This document shows positions 24,652 through 33,011 of a stretch of DNA of 43,446 nucleotides, piece by piece (position 1 is the first letter of the stretch; every line of letters starts with the position of its first letter). Source of the stretch: DATBDE01 sp036270095. GTDB taxonomy: Bacteria > Actinomycetota > Thermoleophilia > Solirubrobacterales > Solirubrobacteraceae. Made by a program: the position numbers and the translations under genes. A model generated the notes under the pieces. The model had not been told where the DNA came from and did not search any database. It was given only the letters and a program-made list of their open reading frames with translations. The stretch is taken from positions 1-43,446 of the forward strand of contig DATBDE010000045.1 in NCBI GenBank assembly GCA_036270095.1, in the 5' to 3' direction.

Positions 24652-25313
24652 TCCTGCGCCTCGCCGTCGCGCAGCGCGAGCACGCGGTCGGCGTCGCGGG
24701 CCACGCGCTCGCTGTGGGTCACGACGACCACGGCGGCGCCCGCGGCCGCGCGCTGGCGCAGCAGCACGAGCACGCGCTCGGCCGCGGCGCCGTCGAGCTC
24801 GCCCGTGGGCTCGTCGCAGAGCAGGATGTCGGGTTCATTGGCCAGCGCCACCGCCAGCCCAGCTCGAGCGCGCTCACCGCCGGAGAGCTCGCCCGGCAAG
24901 GCGTTCGCGCGGGCGCGGAGGCCGACGGCGTCGAGGATCTCCGGCACGGGCGTCGGGGCGCCGTCGTCGTCACGCAGCCGCTGGGCCAGGCGAACGTTGC
25001 CGGCAAGGTCGAGGTGGCCGACGAGGTTGACGAGCTGGTAGAGCACGCCGACACGGCGGGCGCGGATGCGGGCGCGCGCCTCCTCGGCGCGCCGGGAAAG
25101 GCGCTCGCCGCCGATCCAGACCGTGCCGCCGTCGGGATCGTCCAGGCCCGCGAGCAGCGCGAGCAGCGTCGACTTTCCCGAGCCCGACGGCCCGGTGACG
25201 GCGATGATCTCCCCCGGTTGCACCGCGAGGCTGACGCCGCGCAGGGCCAGGGTCTCGTCGTCGCCGGCGTGGTAGAAGCGGTAGAGGCGGTCGGCCTCGA
25301 GCACCGCGCTCAC
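24648..25313 (-). CDS. ABC transporter ATPase (LolD/MacB-like) 1
   Basis: The 221-residue subunit has Walker A GPSGSGKST (41-49), Q-loop Gln93 in an unusual context (VGVLYQLVNL, where F-Q is typical), signature LSGGE (143-147), Walker B ILLCDEP (163-169) and an H-loop histidine in VVVVTHSERV. It starts with GTG 25313, overlapping the lipoprotein stop (GTGA). With two non-identical ATPases for one permease, either a heterodimer forms or one subunit couples to another permease. Confidence 0.94.
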   Translation of the reverse strand: MSAVLEADRLYRFYHAGDDETLALRGVSLAVQPGEIIAVTGPSGSGKSTLLALLAGLDDPDGGTVWIGGERLSRRAEEARARIRARRVGVLYQLVNLVGHLDLAGNVRLAQRLRDDDGAPTPVPEILDAVGLRARANALPGELSGGERARAGLAVALANEPDILLCDEPTGELDGAAAERVLVLLRQRAAAGAAVVVVTHSERVARDADRVLALRDGEAQE

Positions 25314-25882
25314 GGCGACCAGCGCAACGACGAGCTCACCGTCCGCCAGGGATCGACGTTGTCGGCGCCCTTGGCGCCGGTGAGCGTCAGCACCGCCTCA
25401 CGGCCGTTGCGGAACCAGATGTAGCGCTCGACGGTCTGCACCGTGCGGTTGCCGGTGACGGCGTTGGGCCGCGAGCGGGCCTCGTAGACGATGTGCAGAG
25501 CGGGGCCGGCGGGGCGGCGGACGATGTCGATGGCCAGGAGGCGGAAGCCGCTGTTGGTGCGGGCGAGCCGGGGCACGAGCGCCCGCCGCGCCTCAGTCGG
25601 CGTGGGCGCACGCTTGGCGCCGCCGCTCTGCACCGCGACGCTGTTCAGGCTGCTCGTGAACACGACGCCCTTGCCCTGGGCGCTGCGGCCCCAGCCCTCC
25701 GGCACCTTGACCACGAAGCCGGCGCCGGCGAGGCGGTAGTCGACGAAGACCTGGTTGTCGGGGATGTCGCCCGGCGGGCTGTGCTCCTTGGCGTTCGGGC
25801 TGACCGGGGCGCTGGAGCTGGAGCTCCCGCAGCCCGCCGCCAGGACGGCGGCCACCGGCACGAGGACGGCGAGCTTCCGCAT
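25310..25882 (-). CDS. Small lipoprotein of the ABC operon
   Basis: The 190-residue protein has a lipoprotein signal (LAVLVPVAAVLAAGCGSSSS, lipobox AAGC). A single compact domain follows, starting VFVDYRLAGAGFVVKVPEGW and ending GADNVDPWRTVSSSLRW, which resembles PsbP/LpqN-like domains of actinobacterial lipoproteins. That resemblance is my reading of the pattern, not a search result. It is the first gene of the operon, with a -10 box 7 bp before its ATG. It is likely an extracellular ligand-binding or accessory part of the exporter. Confidence 0.85.
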   Translation of the reverse strand: MRKLAVLVPVAAVLAAGCGSSSSSAPVSPNAKEHSPPGDIPDNQVFVDYRLAGAGFVVKVPEGWGRSAQGKGVVFTSSLNSVAVQSGGAKRAPTPTEARRALVPRLARTNSGFRLLAIDIVRRPAGPALHIVYEARSRPNAVTGNRTVQTVERYIWFRNGREAVLTLTGAKGADNVDPWRTVSSSLRWSP

Positions 25883-25889
25883 GTCGGCG

Positions 25890-25895
25890 ACGGTA
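25890..25895 (-). promoter_or_regulatory. -10 box of the ABC/lipoprotein operon
   Basis: TACCGT on the minus strand lies 7 bp before ATG 25882. It is part of the 9-bp sequence CTACCGTCG, which recurs in mirror orientation before the response regulator at 25981-25989. The arrangement implies a leaderless mRNA. Confidence 0.55.
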
Positions 25896-25905
25896 GGGAG
25901 GGCGC

Positions 25906-25935
25906 GGTCAACGGCCGGCCTCGCCCAGGTCAACG
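25906..25935. promoter_or_regulatory. GGTCAACG direct repeat, probable response-regulator site
   Basis: GGTCAACG occurs at 25906-25913 and 25928-25935, 22 bp apart (two helical turns) in the divergent promoter region. OmpR-family proteins bind direct repeats in this spacing class. Its complement, CGTTGACC, resembles the TTGAC repeat upstream of the response regulator at 18621. Confidence 0.5.
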
Positions 25936-25981
25936 CCCGGCAAAAAGCGCCGCGAGCGGCAACATCTCCCCGCGCTGGCGC

Positions 25982-25987
25982 TACCGT
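25982..25987 (+). promoter_or_regulatory. -10 box of the two-component operon
   Basis: TACCGT lies 8 bp before ATG 25996 and is identical to the -10 box of the divergent ABC operon. No convincing -35 element is visible, which fits activator dependence. Confidence 0.5.
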
Positions 25988-25995
25988 CGGCGGAT

Positions 25996-26664
25996 ATGGC
26001 CGAGTCGGGCGTGCTCCTCGTCGAGGACGATGAGGCAATTGCGTCGGGCCTCGCGCGGGTGCTCAAGGCCGAGGGGCATCGCGTGGTGCGCCTGGCCCGT
26101 GGCGGCCCGGCGCTGTCGGAGGTCGGGCCGGACATCGGGCTCGTCATCCTCGACCTCGGGCTCCCCGACGTCGATGGCATCGAGGTCTGCCGCCGCCTGC
26201 GCGCCGCCCACCCCGACATGGCCATCCTCATCCTCACCGCCCGCGACCAGGAGTCCGACGTTGTCATCGGCCTGGACGCCGGCGCCGACGACTACCTGGT
26301 CAAGCCGTTCCGGCTCTCCGAGCTGCTCGCGCGCGTGCGCGCCCACCTGCGGCGGCGCGCGCAGGGGCCCGAGCGCGAGCCCATCCGCGCGGGCGACCTC
26401 CGCGTCGACGTCGCCGCCCGCCGGGCGTGGTTCCGCGACGAGGAGCTGGCCCTGCGGCCCAAGGAGTTCGACGTGCTCGCGCTGCTGGCCTCGCGCGCCG
26501 GCGAGGCGGTCTCACGCGATGAGCTCATGGCGTCGGTCTGGGACATCAACTGGTTCGGCTCGACCAAGACGCTGGACATGCACGTGCTCAGCCTGCGCCA
26601 GAAGCTGGACGCCGACGTGATCACGACGCTGCGCGGCGTCGGCTACCGGCTCGAGACCGAATGA
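25996..26664 (+). CDS. OmpR/PhoB-family response regulator
   Basis: The 222-residue regulator has a receiver domain with Glu10/Asp11/Asp12, phosphoacceptor Asp53 (VILDLGLPDVDG), Thr81 and Lys103 (YLVKPF). A winged-helix effector follows (about 125-222, LRPKEFDVLALLASRAGEAV) ending TTLRGVGYRLETE. Its stop overlaps the kinase start by ATGA, so the two form a cognate pair. It is divergent from the ABC/lipoprotein operon and shares a 113-bp control region containing a direct repeat, so it most likely regulates that operon and itself. Confidence 0.95.
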   Translation: MAESGVLLVEDDEAIASGLARVLKAEGHRVVRLARGGPALSEVGPDIGLVILDLGLPDVDGIEVCRRLRAAHPDMAILILTARDQESDVVIGLDAGADDYLVKPFRLSELLARVRAHLRRRAQGPEREPIRAGDLRVDVAARRAWFRDEELALRPKEFDVLALLASRAGEAVSRDELMASVWDINWFGSTKTLDMHVLSLRQKLDADVITTLRGVGYRLETE

Positions 26665-27935
26665 GGCGGCGCCTCGTCGTCGCCATCGTCTCCGTCGCCG
26701 CGGCCAGCGTCGTCCTGTTCGCGATCCCGCTCGGCGTGGTGCAGCAGCGCGAGCTGCGCGACCAGGAGCTCGTGCGCCTGCAGCGCGACGCGGTCGCCGC
26801 CACGCGGGCCATCGACGTGCCCGGGCAGCCCGGCGACCCGGTCGAGGTGCCGCACTCGAAGGACCGGCTGGCGGTCTACGGGACCAACGGCCGCCTACTC
26901 ACCGGCAACGGCCCGGCGTCCGCCGACGGGCCCGTGCGGTCGGCGCTGCGCACGGCCGCGGCCGCCACGGCGCTGCACAACGGGCGCCTCGTGGTGGCCG
27001 TGCCGGTGCTCGCGCGCGAGCATGTGACGGCCGCGCTGCGGGCCTCGCGCAGCACGGCGGGCGTCGACGCCGACGTGCGCGAGCGGTTGCTGGTCGTCGG
27101 CGCGATCGCCGTCGGGGTGATCGTTGCCGCCGCGCTGGCCGCGCTGTGGGTGTCCCGGCGCCTGGTGCGGCCGATCGACCGTCTCTCCGACGCCGCCGCG
27201 CGCCTCGGCGACGGCGACTTCAGCGCTCGCGCGCCACGCGCGGGCGTGGCCGAGCTCGACGCCGTGGCCGCCACCCTCGACTCCACCGCCCAGCGCCTCG
27301 AGGACCTGTTGCAGCGCGAGCGCGCGTTCACCGCCGACGCCTCCCACCAGCTGCGCACGCCGCTGGCCGCGCTGCGCCTCGAGCTCGAGACCATGGAGCT
27401 CGAGGGCCACGCGGTCCGCCGCCCGCTCGAGCAGGTCGACCGGCTCGAGGGGACCATCGACACGCTGCTGGCCGTGGCGCGCGACGTACCTCGCGACCGG
27501 GGCGAGATCGACCTCGTCGCCGTCGCCGACAGCATGGAGTCGACCTGGCACAGCCGCCTGGCCGCCGACGGCCGGCCGCTGCACGTGCGCGTCCAGGCGC
27601 CGGCGGTGCACGCCCGTGCCGCCGCGCCGGTGGTCGAGCACATCGCCGACGTGCTCCTCGACAACGCGCACCGCCACGGGTCGGGAGCGGTAACGATGAC
27701 GGTGCGGACCGCGCCGGGCGCGGCGGCCATCGACGTCGCCGACTGCGGCGAGGGCCTGCACGGCGACCCCGAGGCGGCGTTTACGCGCCGGTCCGGCTCG
27801 GGCAACGGCCACGGCATCGGGCTCTCGCTGGCCCGCTCCCTGGCCCAGGCCGAGCACGGCCGGCTCATCGTCACCGACCCGGGCCCGAACCCGGTGTTCA
27901 CGCTGCTGCTGCCGCAGCCCGTGGATTCCGCGTGA
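26661..27935 (+). CDS. Sensor histidine kinase
   Basis: The 424-residue membrane kinase has helix 1 at about 7-25, a short external sensor of about 115 residues and helix 2 at about 143-163. A HAMP domain (about 164-216, SRRLVRPIDRLSDAAARLGD) follows, then the HisKA motif with His229 (FTADASHQLRTPLAALRL). The HATPase domain has an N box (VLLDNAHRHG) and G boxes (DCGEG, GNGHGIGLSLARSL). All catalytic boxes are present. The gene overlaps its regulator upstream (ATGA) and the SnoaL-like gene downstream (GTGA). The signal is unknown. Confidence 0.95.
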   Translation: MRRRLVVAIVSVAAASVVLFAIPLGVVQQRELRDQELVRLQRDAVAATRAIDVPGQPGDPVEVPHSKDRLAVYGTNGRLLTGNGPASADGPVRSALRTAAAATALHNGRLVVAVPVLAREHVTAALRASRSTAGVDADVRERLLVVGAIAVGVIVAAALAALWVSRRLVRPIDRLSDAAARLGDGDFSARAPRAGVAELDAVAATLDSTAQRLEDLLQRERAFTADASHQLRTPLAALRLELETMELEGHAVRRPLEQVDRLEGTIDTLLAVARDVPRDRGEIDLVAVADSMESTWHSRLAADGRPLHVRVQAPAVHARAAAPVVEHIADVLLDNAHRHGSGAVTMTVRTAPGAAAIDVADCGEGLHGDPEAAFTRRSGSGNGHGIGLSLARSLAQAEHGRLIVTDPGPNPVFTLLLPQPVDSA

Positions 27936-28339
27936 CTCCCACGGCCGGCCACGTCGAGCGCGTGCGGGCGATCTACGCGGACTGGGCGCGCGGCAACTTC
28001 GCGGCGGGCACGGAGCACTACGACCCCGACGTCCTGCTTGTGCTGCGGCCCGAGTTCCCCGACCCCGGAACGTATCTCGGCTTCGACGCGATCGCGGGGT
28101 ACATGCGCGACTTCCTCGCCGACTTCGAGGGCGTCACCATCGCCGGCGAGGAGTTCGTCGCCGCCGGCGACAGCGTCATCGTCCGCGTCCACCAGCGGGC
28201 GACCGGACCGGAGAGTCGGGTGCCGGTCGCCATGCGCTACTACCAGGTGTGGACGTTCCGCGGCGGCTCGGTGGTCCGGATCGAGAGCATCCGCGAGCGG
28301 GCGGATGCGCTCGCGGCCTGCGGTCTTGCCGGGGGCTAG
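27932..28339 (+). CDS. SnoaL-like / NTF2-fold protein
   Basis: The 135-residue protein starts at GTG 27932, overlapping the kinase stop (GTGA). It has the NTF2/SnoaL pattern: VERVRAIYADWARGNFAAGT, then a YDPDVLLVLRPE strand, the FDAIAGYMRDFLADFEGV helix, and a final sheet YYQVWTFRGGSVVRIES. It may be an isomerase-like enzyme, a ligand carrier or an inactive binding domain. Its position as third gene of the two-component operon suggests that it might bind a ligand relevant to the signal, but that is speculation. Confidence 0.85.
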   Translation: MTPTAGHVERVRAIYADWARGNFAAGTEHYDPDVLLVLRPEFPDPGTYLGFDAIAGYMRDFLADFEGVTIAGEEFVAAGDSVIVRVHQRATGPESRVPVAMRYYQVWTFRGGSVVRIESIRERADALAACGLAGG

Positions 28340-28419
28340 AAGTCCATGTAGCAGCCGGCGCTGTGCGGGTTGCCGGCCGACAACCGCAAGAAAGGTGCAT
28401 CGGCTGCGTTGTCGCCTGC

Positions 28420-30222
28420 ATGTGCCGTTCTCTGCTCGTGCTCCTGCTTTCGGCCGCCGCGCTCTGCCTCGCGCCGGCCGCCGCTTCGGCCTCGGGCGTC
28501 GCCTACCCGGACGCCGACTGGTCGGAGGCCTTCTTCACCTCGTCGGGCGGCGTCACGCTGCACGCCGACGTCCTGCGCCCGAAGGGCGCCACCGACGCCG
28601 ACAAGACGCCGGTGATCCTGTCGATCGGCCCGTACTTCAACCACTCGGGCCAGACCGGGCCGGCCGGCCCGGCCGAGGGCACGCGCTACGACCCAGTCGG
28701 CCCCAACGCCGGGCCGTCCGAGCGCTTCCAGGACTTCGTCGAGGGCTCGGGCCTGCTGAAGAAGGGCTACAGCTTCGTGATGGTCGACCTGCGCGGGTTC
28801 GGGGGCTCGAACGGGTGCCTGGACTGGTCCGGGCCCGGCGAGCAGGCCGACGTCGTCAACGCCGTGCAGTGGGCGGCAAGCCAACCCTGGTCGACGGGCA
28901 AGGTGGGGATGTACGGCAAGTCCTACGACGCCCTGACCGGGCTGGTCGGCGTGGACCATCACCCGAGCGGCCTGCACGCGGTCGTGTCGCAGGAGCCCGT
29001 CTACGACGACTACCGCTACCTCTACGGCGACGGCATGCGGCGCGAGAACTCGCTCGCGACGCCCGCGCTCTACGACGGGATCGCGGCCACGCCGGGGCCC
29101 ATCCTCGACAACCCGGTCTACAACGCCGCGAGCCTCAGCGACCCCGTCTGCCTGGCGCAGAACTTCGCCGCGCAGGCCGGCAACGACAACCACGAGTCGG
29201 CGTTCTGGCAGCAGCGCAACCTGATCCCGAGCGCCAAGGGCTCCGACGTCCCGCTCTTCCTCACCCAGGGCCTGACCGAGAACAACACCGTCGCCGACGG
29301 CATGCAGCAGTACCTCGACAACCACTCCGGCTACGAGCGGGCGTGGCTCGGGCCGTGGGAGCACGTGCGCGGCAACGAGACCTGTGCCTCGGGGGACTCC
29401 TCCACTGGGTGCACCGACGGCAACGTCGGGCGGCTGAAGGAGGGCCGGGCGGGCTGGTTCGACGAGGTGATGCGCTTCTACGACCGCTTCCTCAGGGACC
29501 AGGCGCCGGCCGCTTCCGACCCGCCGATCGCCGTGCAGACCAACGACGGCAAGTGGCGCTCGGAGGCGCAGTGGCCGCCGGCGGACCAGAGCGACTTCAC
29601 CACGTCGCTGCGGTCGGGCTCCTACACCGACACGGCGCAGTCGGCCGCGACCGGCGACGCCAGCGACTCGACCTCGAACGCGGGCGTATGGACGGTCTCC
29701 AAGCCGTTGCCGTACGACGTGCACCTGGCCGGCTCGGGCTCGGTCGTCGTGCACGTGTCGACGACGCTGCCGAACGCCAACCTCGTCGTCGACGACTACG
29801 ACCTCGACGGCAACGGCACCGGTCCGCTCATCACCCGGCAGGGGCACCTGGTGCGTAAGACCGGCGCGTCGACGATCCACCTCGACCTGTGGTCGGCGGA
29901 CTGGGAGCTTGCGGCCGGCCACCGCATCGGGGTGCGCGTGACCGACAACAACACGGACTGGTGGGCCTTCGCGCTGCCCAGCGCCCAGACGGTGACGGTC
30001 TCCGGCGGGTCGGTGACGCTGCCGTTCCTGCGCTACCGGCGTGCCGAGACGATCCAGGGTGACCCGGGCGTGCAGCTGGACAGCTACCTGCAGTCCACGG
30101 TCACGGTTCCCGCCGGGGTGCTCAACGCAGCGGAGACCGACTTCACGCTGCCGCCGGCGCTGGCCGACGCCCCGGCGGGGTCGGTGTACACCGGCGGCTA
30201 CGTCGCGCCGGTCGGTGGGTAG
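28420..30222 (+). CDS. Secreted CocE/NonD-type hydrolase (X-Pro dipeptidyl-peptidase family)
   Basis: The 600-residue protein starts with a signal peptide (LLVLLLSAAALCLAPAAASA). An S15 alpha/beta-hydrolase domain follows, with TPVILSIGPYFNHSGQTG near the start and the nucleophile Ser168 in MYGKSYDALTG. The C-terminal part (about 370-600) is the jelly-roll domain typical of the family (YDVHLAGSGSVVVHVSTTLP, then VRVTDNNTDWWAFA and PFLRYRR). The usual motif is GxSYxG; here alanine replaces the last glycine. Members cleave acyl esters or Xaa-Pro peptides, so the exact substrate is open. ATG 28420 is chosen because the signal peptide starts there. Confidence 0.9.
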   Translation: MCRSLLVLLLSAAALCLAPAAASASGVAYPDADWSEAFFTSSGGVTLHADVLRPKGATDADKTPVILSIGPYFNHSGQTGPAGPAEGTRYDPVGPNAGPSERFQDFVEGSGLLKKGYSFVMVDLRGFGGSNGCLDWSGPGEQADVVNAVQWAASQPWSTGKVGMYGKSYDALTGLVGVDHHPSGLHAVVSQEPVYDDYRYLYGDGMRRENSLATPALYDGIAATPGPILDNPVYNAASLSDPVCLAQNFAAQAGNDNHESAFWQQRNLIPSAKGSDVPLFLTQGLTENNTVADGMQQYLDNHSGYERAWLGPWEHVRGNETCASGDSSTGCTDGNVGRLKEGRAGWFDEVMRFYDRFLRDQAPAASDPPIAVQTNDGKWRSEAQWPPADQSDFTTSLRSGSYTDTAQSAATGDASDSTSNAGVWTVSKPLPYDVHLAGSGSVVVHVSTTLPNANLVVDDYDLDGNGTGPLITRQGHLVRKTGASTIHLDLWSADWELAAGHRIGVRVTDNNTDWWAFALPSAQTVTVSGGSVTLPFLRYRRAETIQGDPGVQLDSYLQSTVTVPAGVLNAAETDFTLPPALADAPAGSVYTGGYVAPVGG

Positions 30223-30240
30223 AGCGGCGTGCGCTGAGCC

Positions 30241-30600
30241 CTACCGGTCGCGCAGGTTCCAGAGCGTGCGCTTCTCGTCCAGCGTGAGCATGCGCCAGTC
30301 GTCGCGCGCGGGCTCCCATACGTAGACGTTGACGTCGACGACGCTGCGCACGCCCTTGAGCGCGTCGACGGCGGCGCGGGTGCTGGCGTCCGCGACGATC
30401 GGCTCGCGCGTCATCAGGTCGACGACCTTGAAGCGGTGCGGCGGTGGCGGCGCGGGCTCCTCGGCCGGCCGCGGTCGCGGCTCGCCGGGGACGTAGACGC
30501 GTTCCAGCGTCGCCGCCGGCTTCTTCAGCACCTTCTCGAGGGGGACCATGTGGGCCCCGGTGCCCTTCGTCTCCGTGTCGAGGACCCAGACCTTGCCCAT
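30241..30600 (-). CDS. Conserved small protein (MGKVWVLDTETKGTG family), unknown function
   Basis: The 119-residue soluble protein starts MGKVWVLDTETKGTGAHMVP, followed by a Pro/Arg/Glu linker (about 50-65). A second conserved half reads FKVVDLMTREPIVADASTRA and DDWRMLTLDEKRTLWN. The N-terminal phrase resembles the DEDD-exonuclease motif DTETTG only superficially; the rest of that fold is absent. I recall similar unannotated proteins in related actinobacteria. A clear -10 box lies 7 bp before the ATG. Confidence 0.72.
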   Translation of the reverse strand: MGKVWVLDTETKGTGAHMVPLEKVLKKPAATLERVYVPGEPRPRPAEEPAPPPPHRFKVVDLMTREPIVADASTRAAVDALKGVRSVVDVNVYVWEPARDDWRMLTLDEKRTLWNLRDR

Positions 30601-30607
30601 GGCTCTC

Positions 30608-30613
30608 AGGATA
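30608..30613 (-). promoter_or_regulatory. -10 box for the small conserved gene
   Basis: TATCCT on the minus strand lies 7 bp before ATG 30600, which indicates a leaderless mRNA. It falls in the 27-bp gap after the MFS gene 30628-32100. Confidence 0.5.
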
Positions 30614-30627
30614 GGCCCGAGAAGCGG

Positions 30628-32100
30628 CTATTCGGCAGCGACCGCTTCGACCGCCGGCACGGTCTGCGCGCGACCGGACGGGAGGACGAGCAGCGCGACG
30701 ATCAGGCCGACGCCGAACAGGCCCGCCGCCCAGTAGAACGCCACGGTGTAGCCGTGCACGGTCGCCACCTCGCGAAGGTCGGGGACGCGCGGATGGCTCG
30801 CCGCCCAGCTCGACGCCGCGGTGGCGAAGATCGTGCTGAGCAGGGCGGTGCCGACCGAGCCGCCGACCTGCTGCGAGGTGTTGACCATCGCCGACGCCAC
30901 GCCGGCCTCGTGGCGGTCCACGCCGAGCGTGGCCGTGCCGAACGCCGGGGCAAAGATGCAGCCCATCCCCAAGCCGAGCACGAGCAGACCCGGCAGCACG
31001 TGGCTGACGTACTCGCCGTGGGGCGGCAGGCTGGTGTACAGGAGCATCCCCACGGTCCCCAGCGCCATGCCGACGCCGATGATCGGCTTGGCGCCGGTGC
31101 GCGGCAGCACCCGGGTCTGCACGGTCGTGGAGGTCACCACGATCACCGCCGTCATCGGCAGGAAGGCGAGCCCTGTCGTCAGCGGCGAGAGGCCAAGGGT
31201 CTGCTGCATGTAGAAGGTCAGAAACAGGAACACACCGAACACGCCCGCTCCCGCCAGGGCGATCGAGGCGTAGGCGCCGCCCCTCGCCCGATCCCACACG
31301 ATGTGCAGCGGCAGCAGCGGATGCGCGGCCCGGCGCTCGATCAGCACGAAAGCGGCGAGCAGGACCACGCTGAGGGCGAGCGCCACGATGGTCACCGGGT
31401 CCGACCACGACGAGGTCTCCGCCTTCGAGAGCCCGTAGACGAGCGCGAACAGGCCGGTGGTGGCCGTGACCACGCCCGGGATGTCGATGCGCGGCCGCTC
31501 CGGGTCCCCCTGGTTGACGAGCAGCCGCAGCGCGATCAGCGCGGCCGGCACGGCGATGATCAGGTTCACGAAGAGGCACCAGCGCCACGAGAGAACCTGG
31601 GTCAGCAGCCCGCCCAGGATCAGGCCAACCGAGGCGCCGCCGCCGGCGATCGCACCGAAGATGCCGAACGCCTTGGGCCGATCCGTCGACCCGGCGAACG
31701 TCACCGTCAGCAGCGACAGCGCCGAGGGCGCGAGCAGGGCGCCGAATGCGCCCTGCAGCGTCCGCGCCGCCACGAGCACGCCGAACGAGTCGGCGAAGCC
31801 GCCGATCGCCGAGGCCACCGAGAAGCCGATCAGTCCGCCGATGAACGTCCACTTGCGGCCGAACAGGTCGCCGAGCTTGCCGCCGAGGAGCAGCAGGCTG
31901 CCGAAGGCCAGCGCGTAGGCGGTGACGATCCACTGGCGGCTCTCGGTCGAGAAGCCCAGGTCCTGCTGAGCCGAGGGCAGGGCGATGTTCACGATCGTCG
32001 CGTCGAGCACCACCATGAGCTGGGCGGTGCCGAGGAGGGCGAGCACGCGCCAGCGGTTGGGCTCGGCACGGGTCGGCGAGGCGGGCGCGGCGGTCGACAT
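30628..32100 (-). CDS. MFS transporter, DHA2/EmrB-QacA type
   Basis: The 490-residue membrane protein has about 14 helices and characteristic motifs: VLDATIVNIALPSAQQDLGF (helix 1), LGGKLGDLFGRKWTFI (motif A), VAARTLQGAFGALLAPSALS (motif B region) and GASVGLILGGLLTQVLSWRW (motif C). It is the third such exporter in the window but is not close in sequence to the other two. No regulator gene is adjacent; it is divergent from the HAD gene at 32149. The substrate is not predictable. Confidence 0.92.
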   Translation of the reverse strand: MSTAAPASPTRAEPNRWRVLALLGTAQLMVVLDATIVNIALPSAQQDLGFSTESRQWIVTAYALAFGSLLLLGGKLGDLFGRKWTFIGGLIGFSVASAIGGFADSFGVLVAARTLQGAFGALLAPSALSLLTVTFAGSTDRPKAFGIFGAIAGGGASVGLILGGLLTQVLSWRWCLFVNLIIAVPAALIALRLLVNQGDPERPRIDIPGVVTATTGLFALVYGLSKAETSSWSDPVTIVALALSVVLLAAFVLIERRAAHPLLPLHIVWDRARGGAYASIALAGAGVFGVFLFLTFYMQQTLGLSPLTTGLAFLPMTAVIVVTSTTVQTRVLPRTGAKPIIGVGMALGTVGMLLYTSLPPHGEYVSHVLPGLLVLGLGMGCIFAPAFGTATLGVDRHEAGVASAMVNTSQQVGGSVGTALLSTIFATAASSWAASHPRVPDLREVATVHGYTVAFYWAAGLFGVGLIVALLVLPSGRAQTVPAVEAVAAE

Positions 32101-32148
32101 GGCGGTACGGGAGGCTAGGGAACGCCGACGGCCGGGTAGCCCGTCATC

Positions 32149-33005
32149 GTGAGCACGAAGGCAACGCCCGGTGGATCGGTGAGCGAGCTGTTGCGGGTGC
32201 CTGAGCGGCTCTACGCGGGCTACGGCTTCGACCTGGACAGCACGATCTATCTCGGCTCCGAGCTGTTGCCGGACGCAGCGCGGGTCCTGCGGGCGCCGCG
32301 CGAGTTGCGACGCAAGGTGGTGTTCGTCTCCAACAACCCCACCCGCGATCCAGAGGAGTACGCGGTCAAGCTCTCGGATCTGGGGGTTCCGGCACCGCCA
32401 TCGCAGGTGATCAACACCGTCGTGACGACCACCGACTGGCTGGCCGTCAACGCTCCCGAGGCCACGGTGTTCCCGGTGAGCGAGGAGCCCCCAAGCGCGC
32501 CCTCCGCCGCCGCGGCATCCGCCTCTCGGAGGACCCGGGCGAGATCGACATCGTCATCGCCTCCTACGACCGGCACTTCGACTATCGAAAGCTCCAAATC
32601 GCGTTCGACGCCATCCGCGCGGGGGCTCGGCTGATGGCCACGAACCCGGATCGGTACTGCCCCTTTCCGGGCGGCCGGGGAGAGCCTGACGCAGCGGCGA
32701 TCACCGCGGCCATCGAGGCCTGCACGGGCGCGAGCGGCGAGCTGCACAAGCCCGGGCCCGTGATGCTGCAGGCGGTCGCCGCCGCGCTCGAGCTGGCACC
32801 GCCGGATTGCCTCCTGACCGGCGATCGCTTGACCACCGACATCCAGGCCGCCCACGAGGCGTCGATGGCCTCCGCGCTGGTGCTCACCGGTGAGACCGCT
32901 CCACAGGCGTTGGCGGAGATCGCGGCTGACGACCGGCCCGACTACGTGCTCGACCGCATCGACCGCTTGGTGCCGGTCGAGCAGTGGGAGGAGCTCGGAT
33001 GGTGA
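32149..33005 (+). pseudogene. HAD-superfamily (NagD-like) phosphatase, frameshifted
   Basis: All HAD motifs are present but lie in two frames. Frame one (GTG 32149) has motif I GFDLDSTIYLG and motif II VVFVSNNPTRD, and reads correctly to VFPVSEEP. After a run of five C at 32488-32492 the sense continues in another frame (KRALRRRGIRLSEDPGEIDI) into motif III Lys (LHKPGPVML) and motif IV (CLLTGDRLTTDI). One base seems to be missing. NagD-type enzymes dephosphorylate sugar or glycerol phosphates. It is the first gene of an operon with an FGGY kinase 6 bp downstream. The lesion may be a real mutation, a sequencing error or, less likely, programmed frameshifting. Confidence 0.82.
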
Positions 33006-33011
33006 GCGCCC

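Noticed and set aside
20630..25030. A 1466-residue open frame on the plus strand
   Set aside because: It lies antisense to the ABC operon, whose proteins have full sets of motifs; the frame is Arg/Ala/Pro-rich with no recognisable domain.
30241..30600. DEDD exonuclease (DTET motif)
   Set aside because: Only the first motif is present; the other acidic motifs and the size of the fold are missing.
32488..32492. Programmed -1 frameshifting in the HAD gene
   Set aside because: The C5 run is slippery, but no downstream stimulatory structure was evident, phosphatases of this type are not known to use it, and neighbouring genes are also broken.
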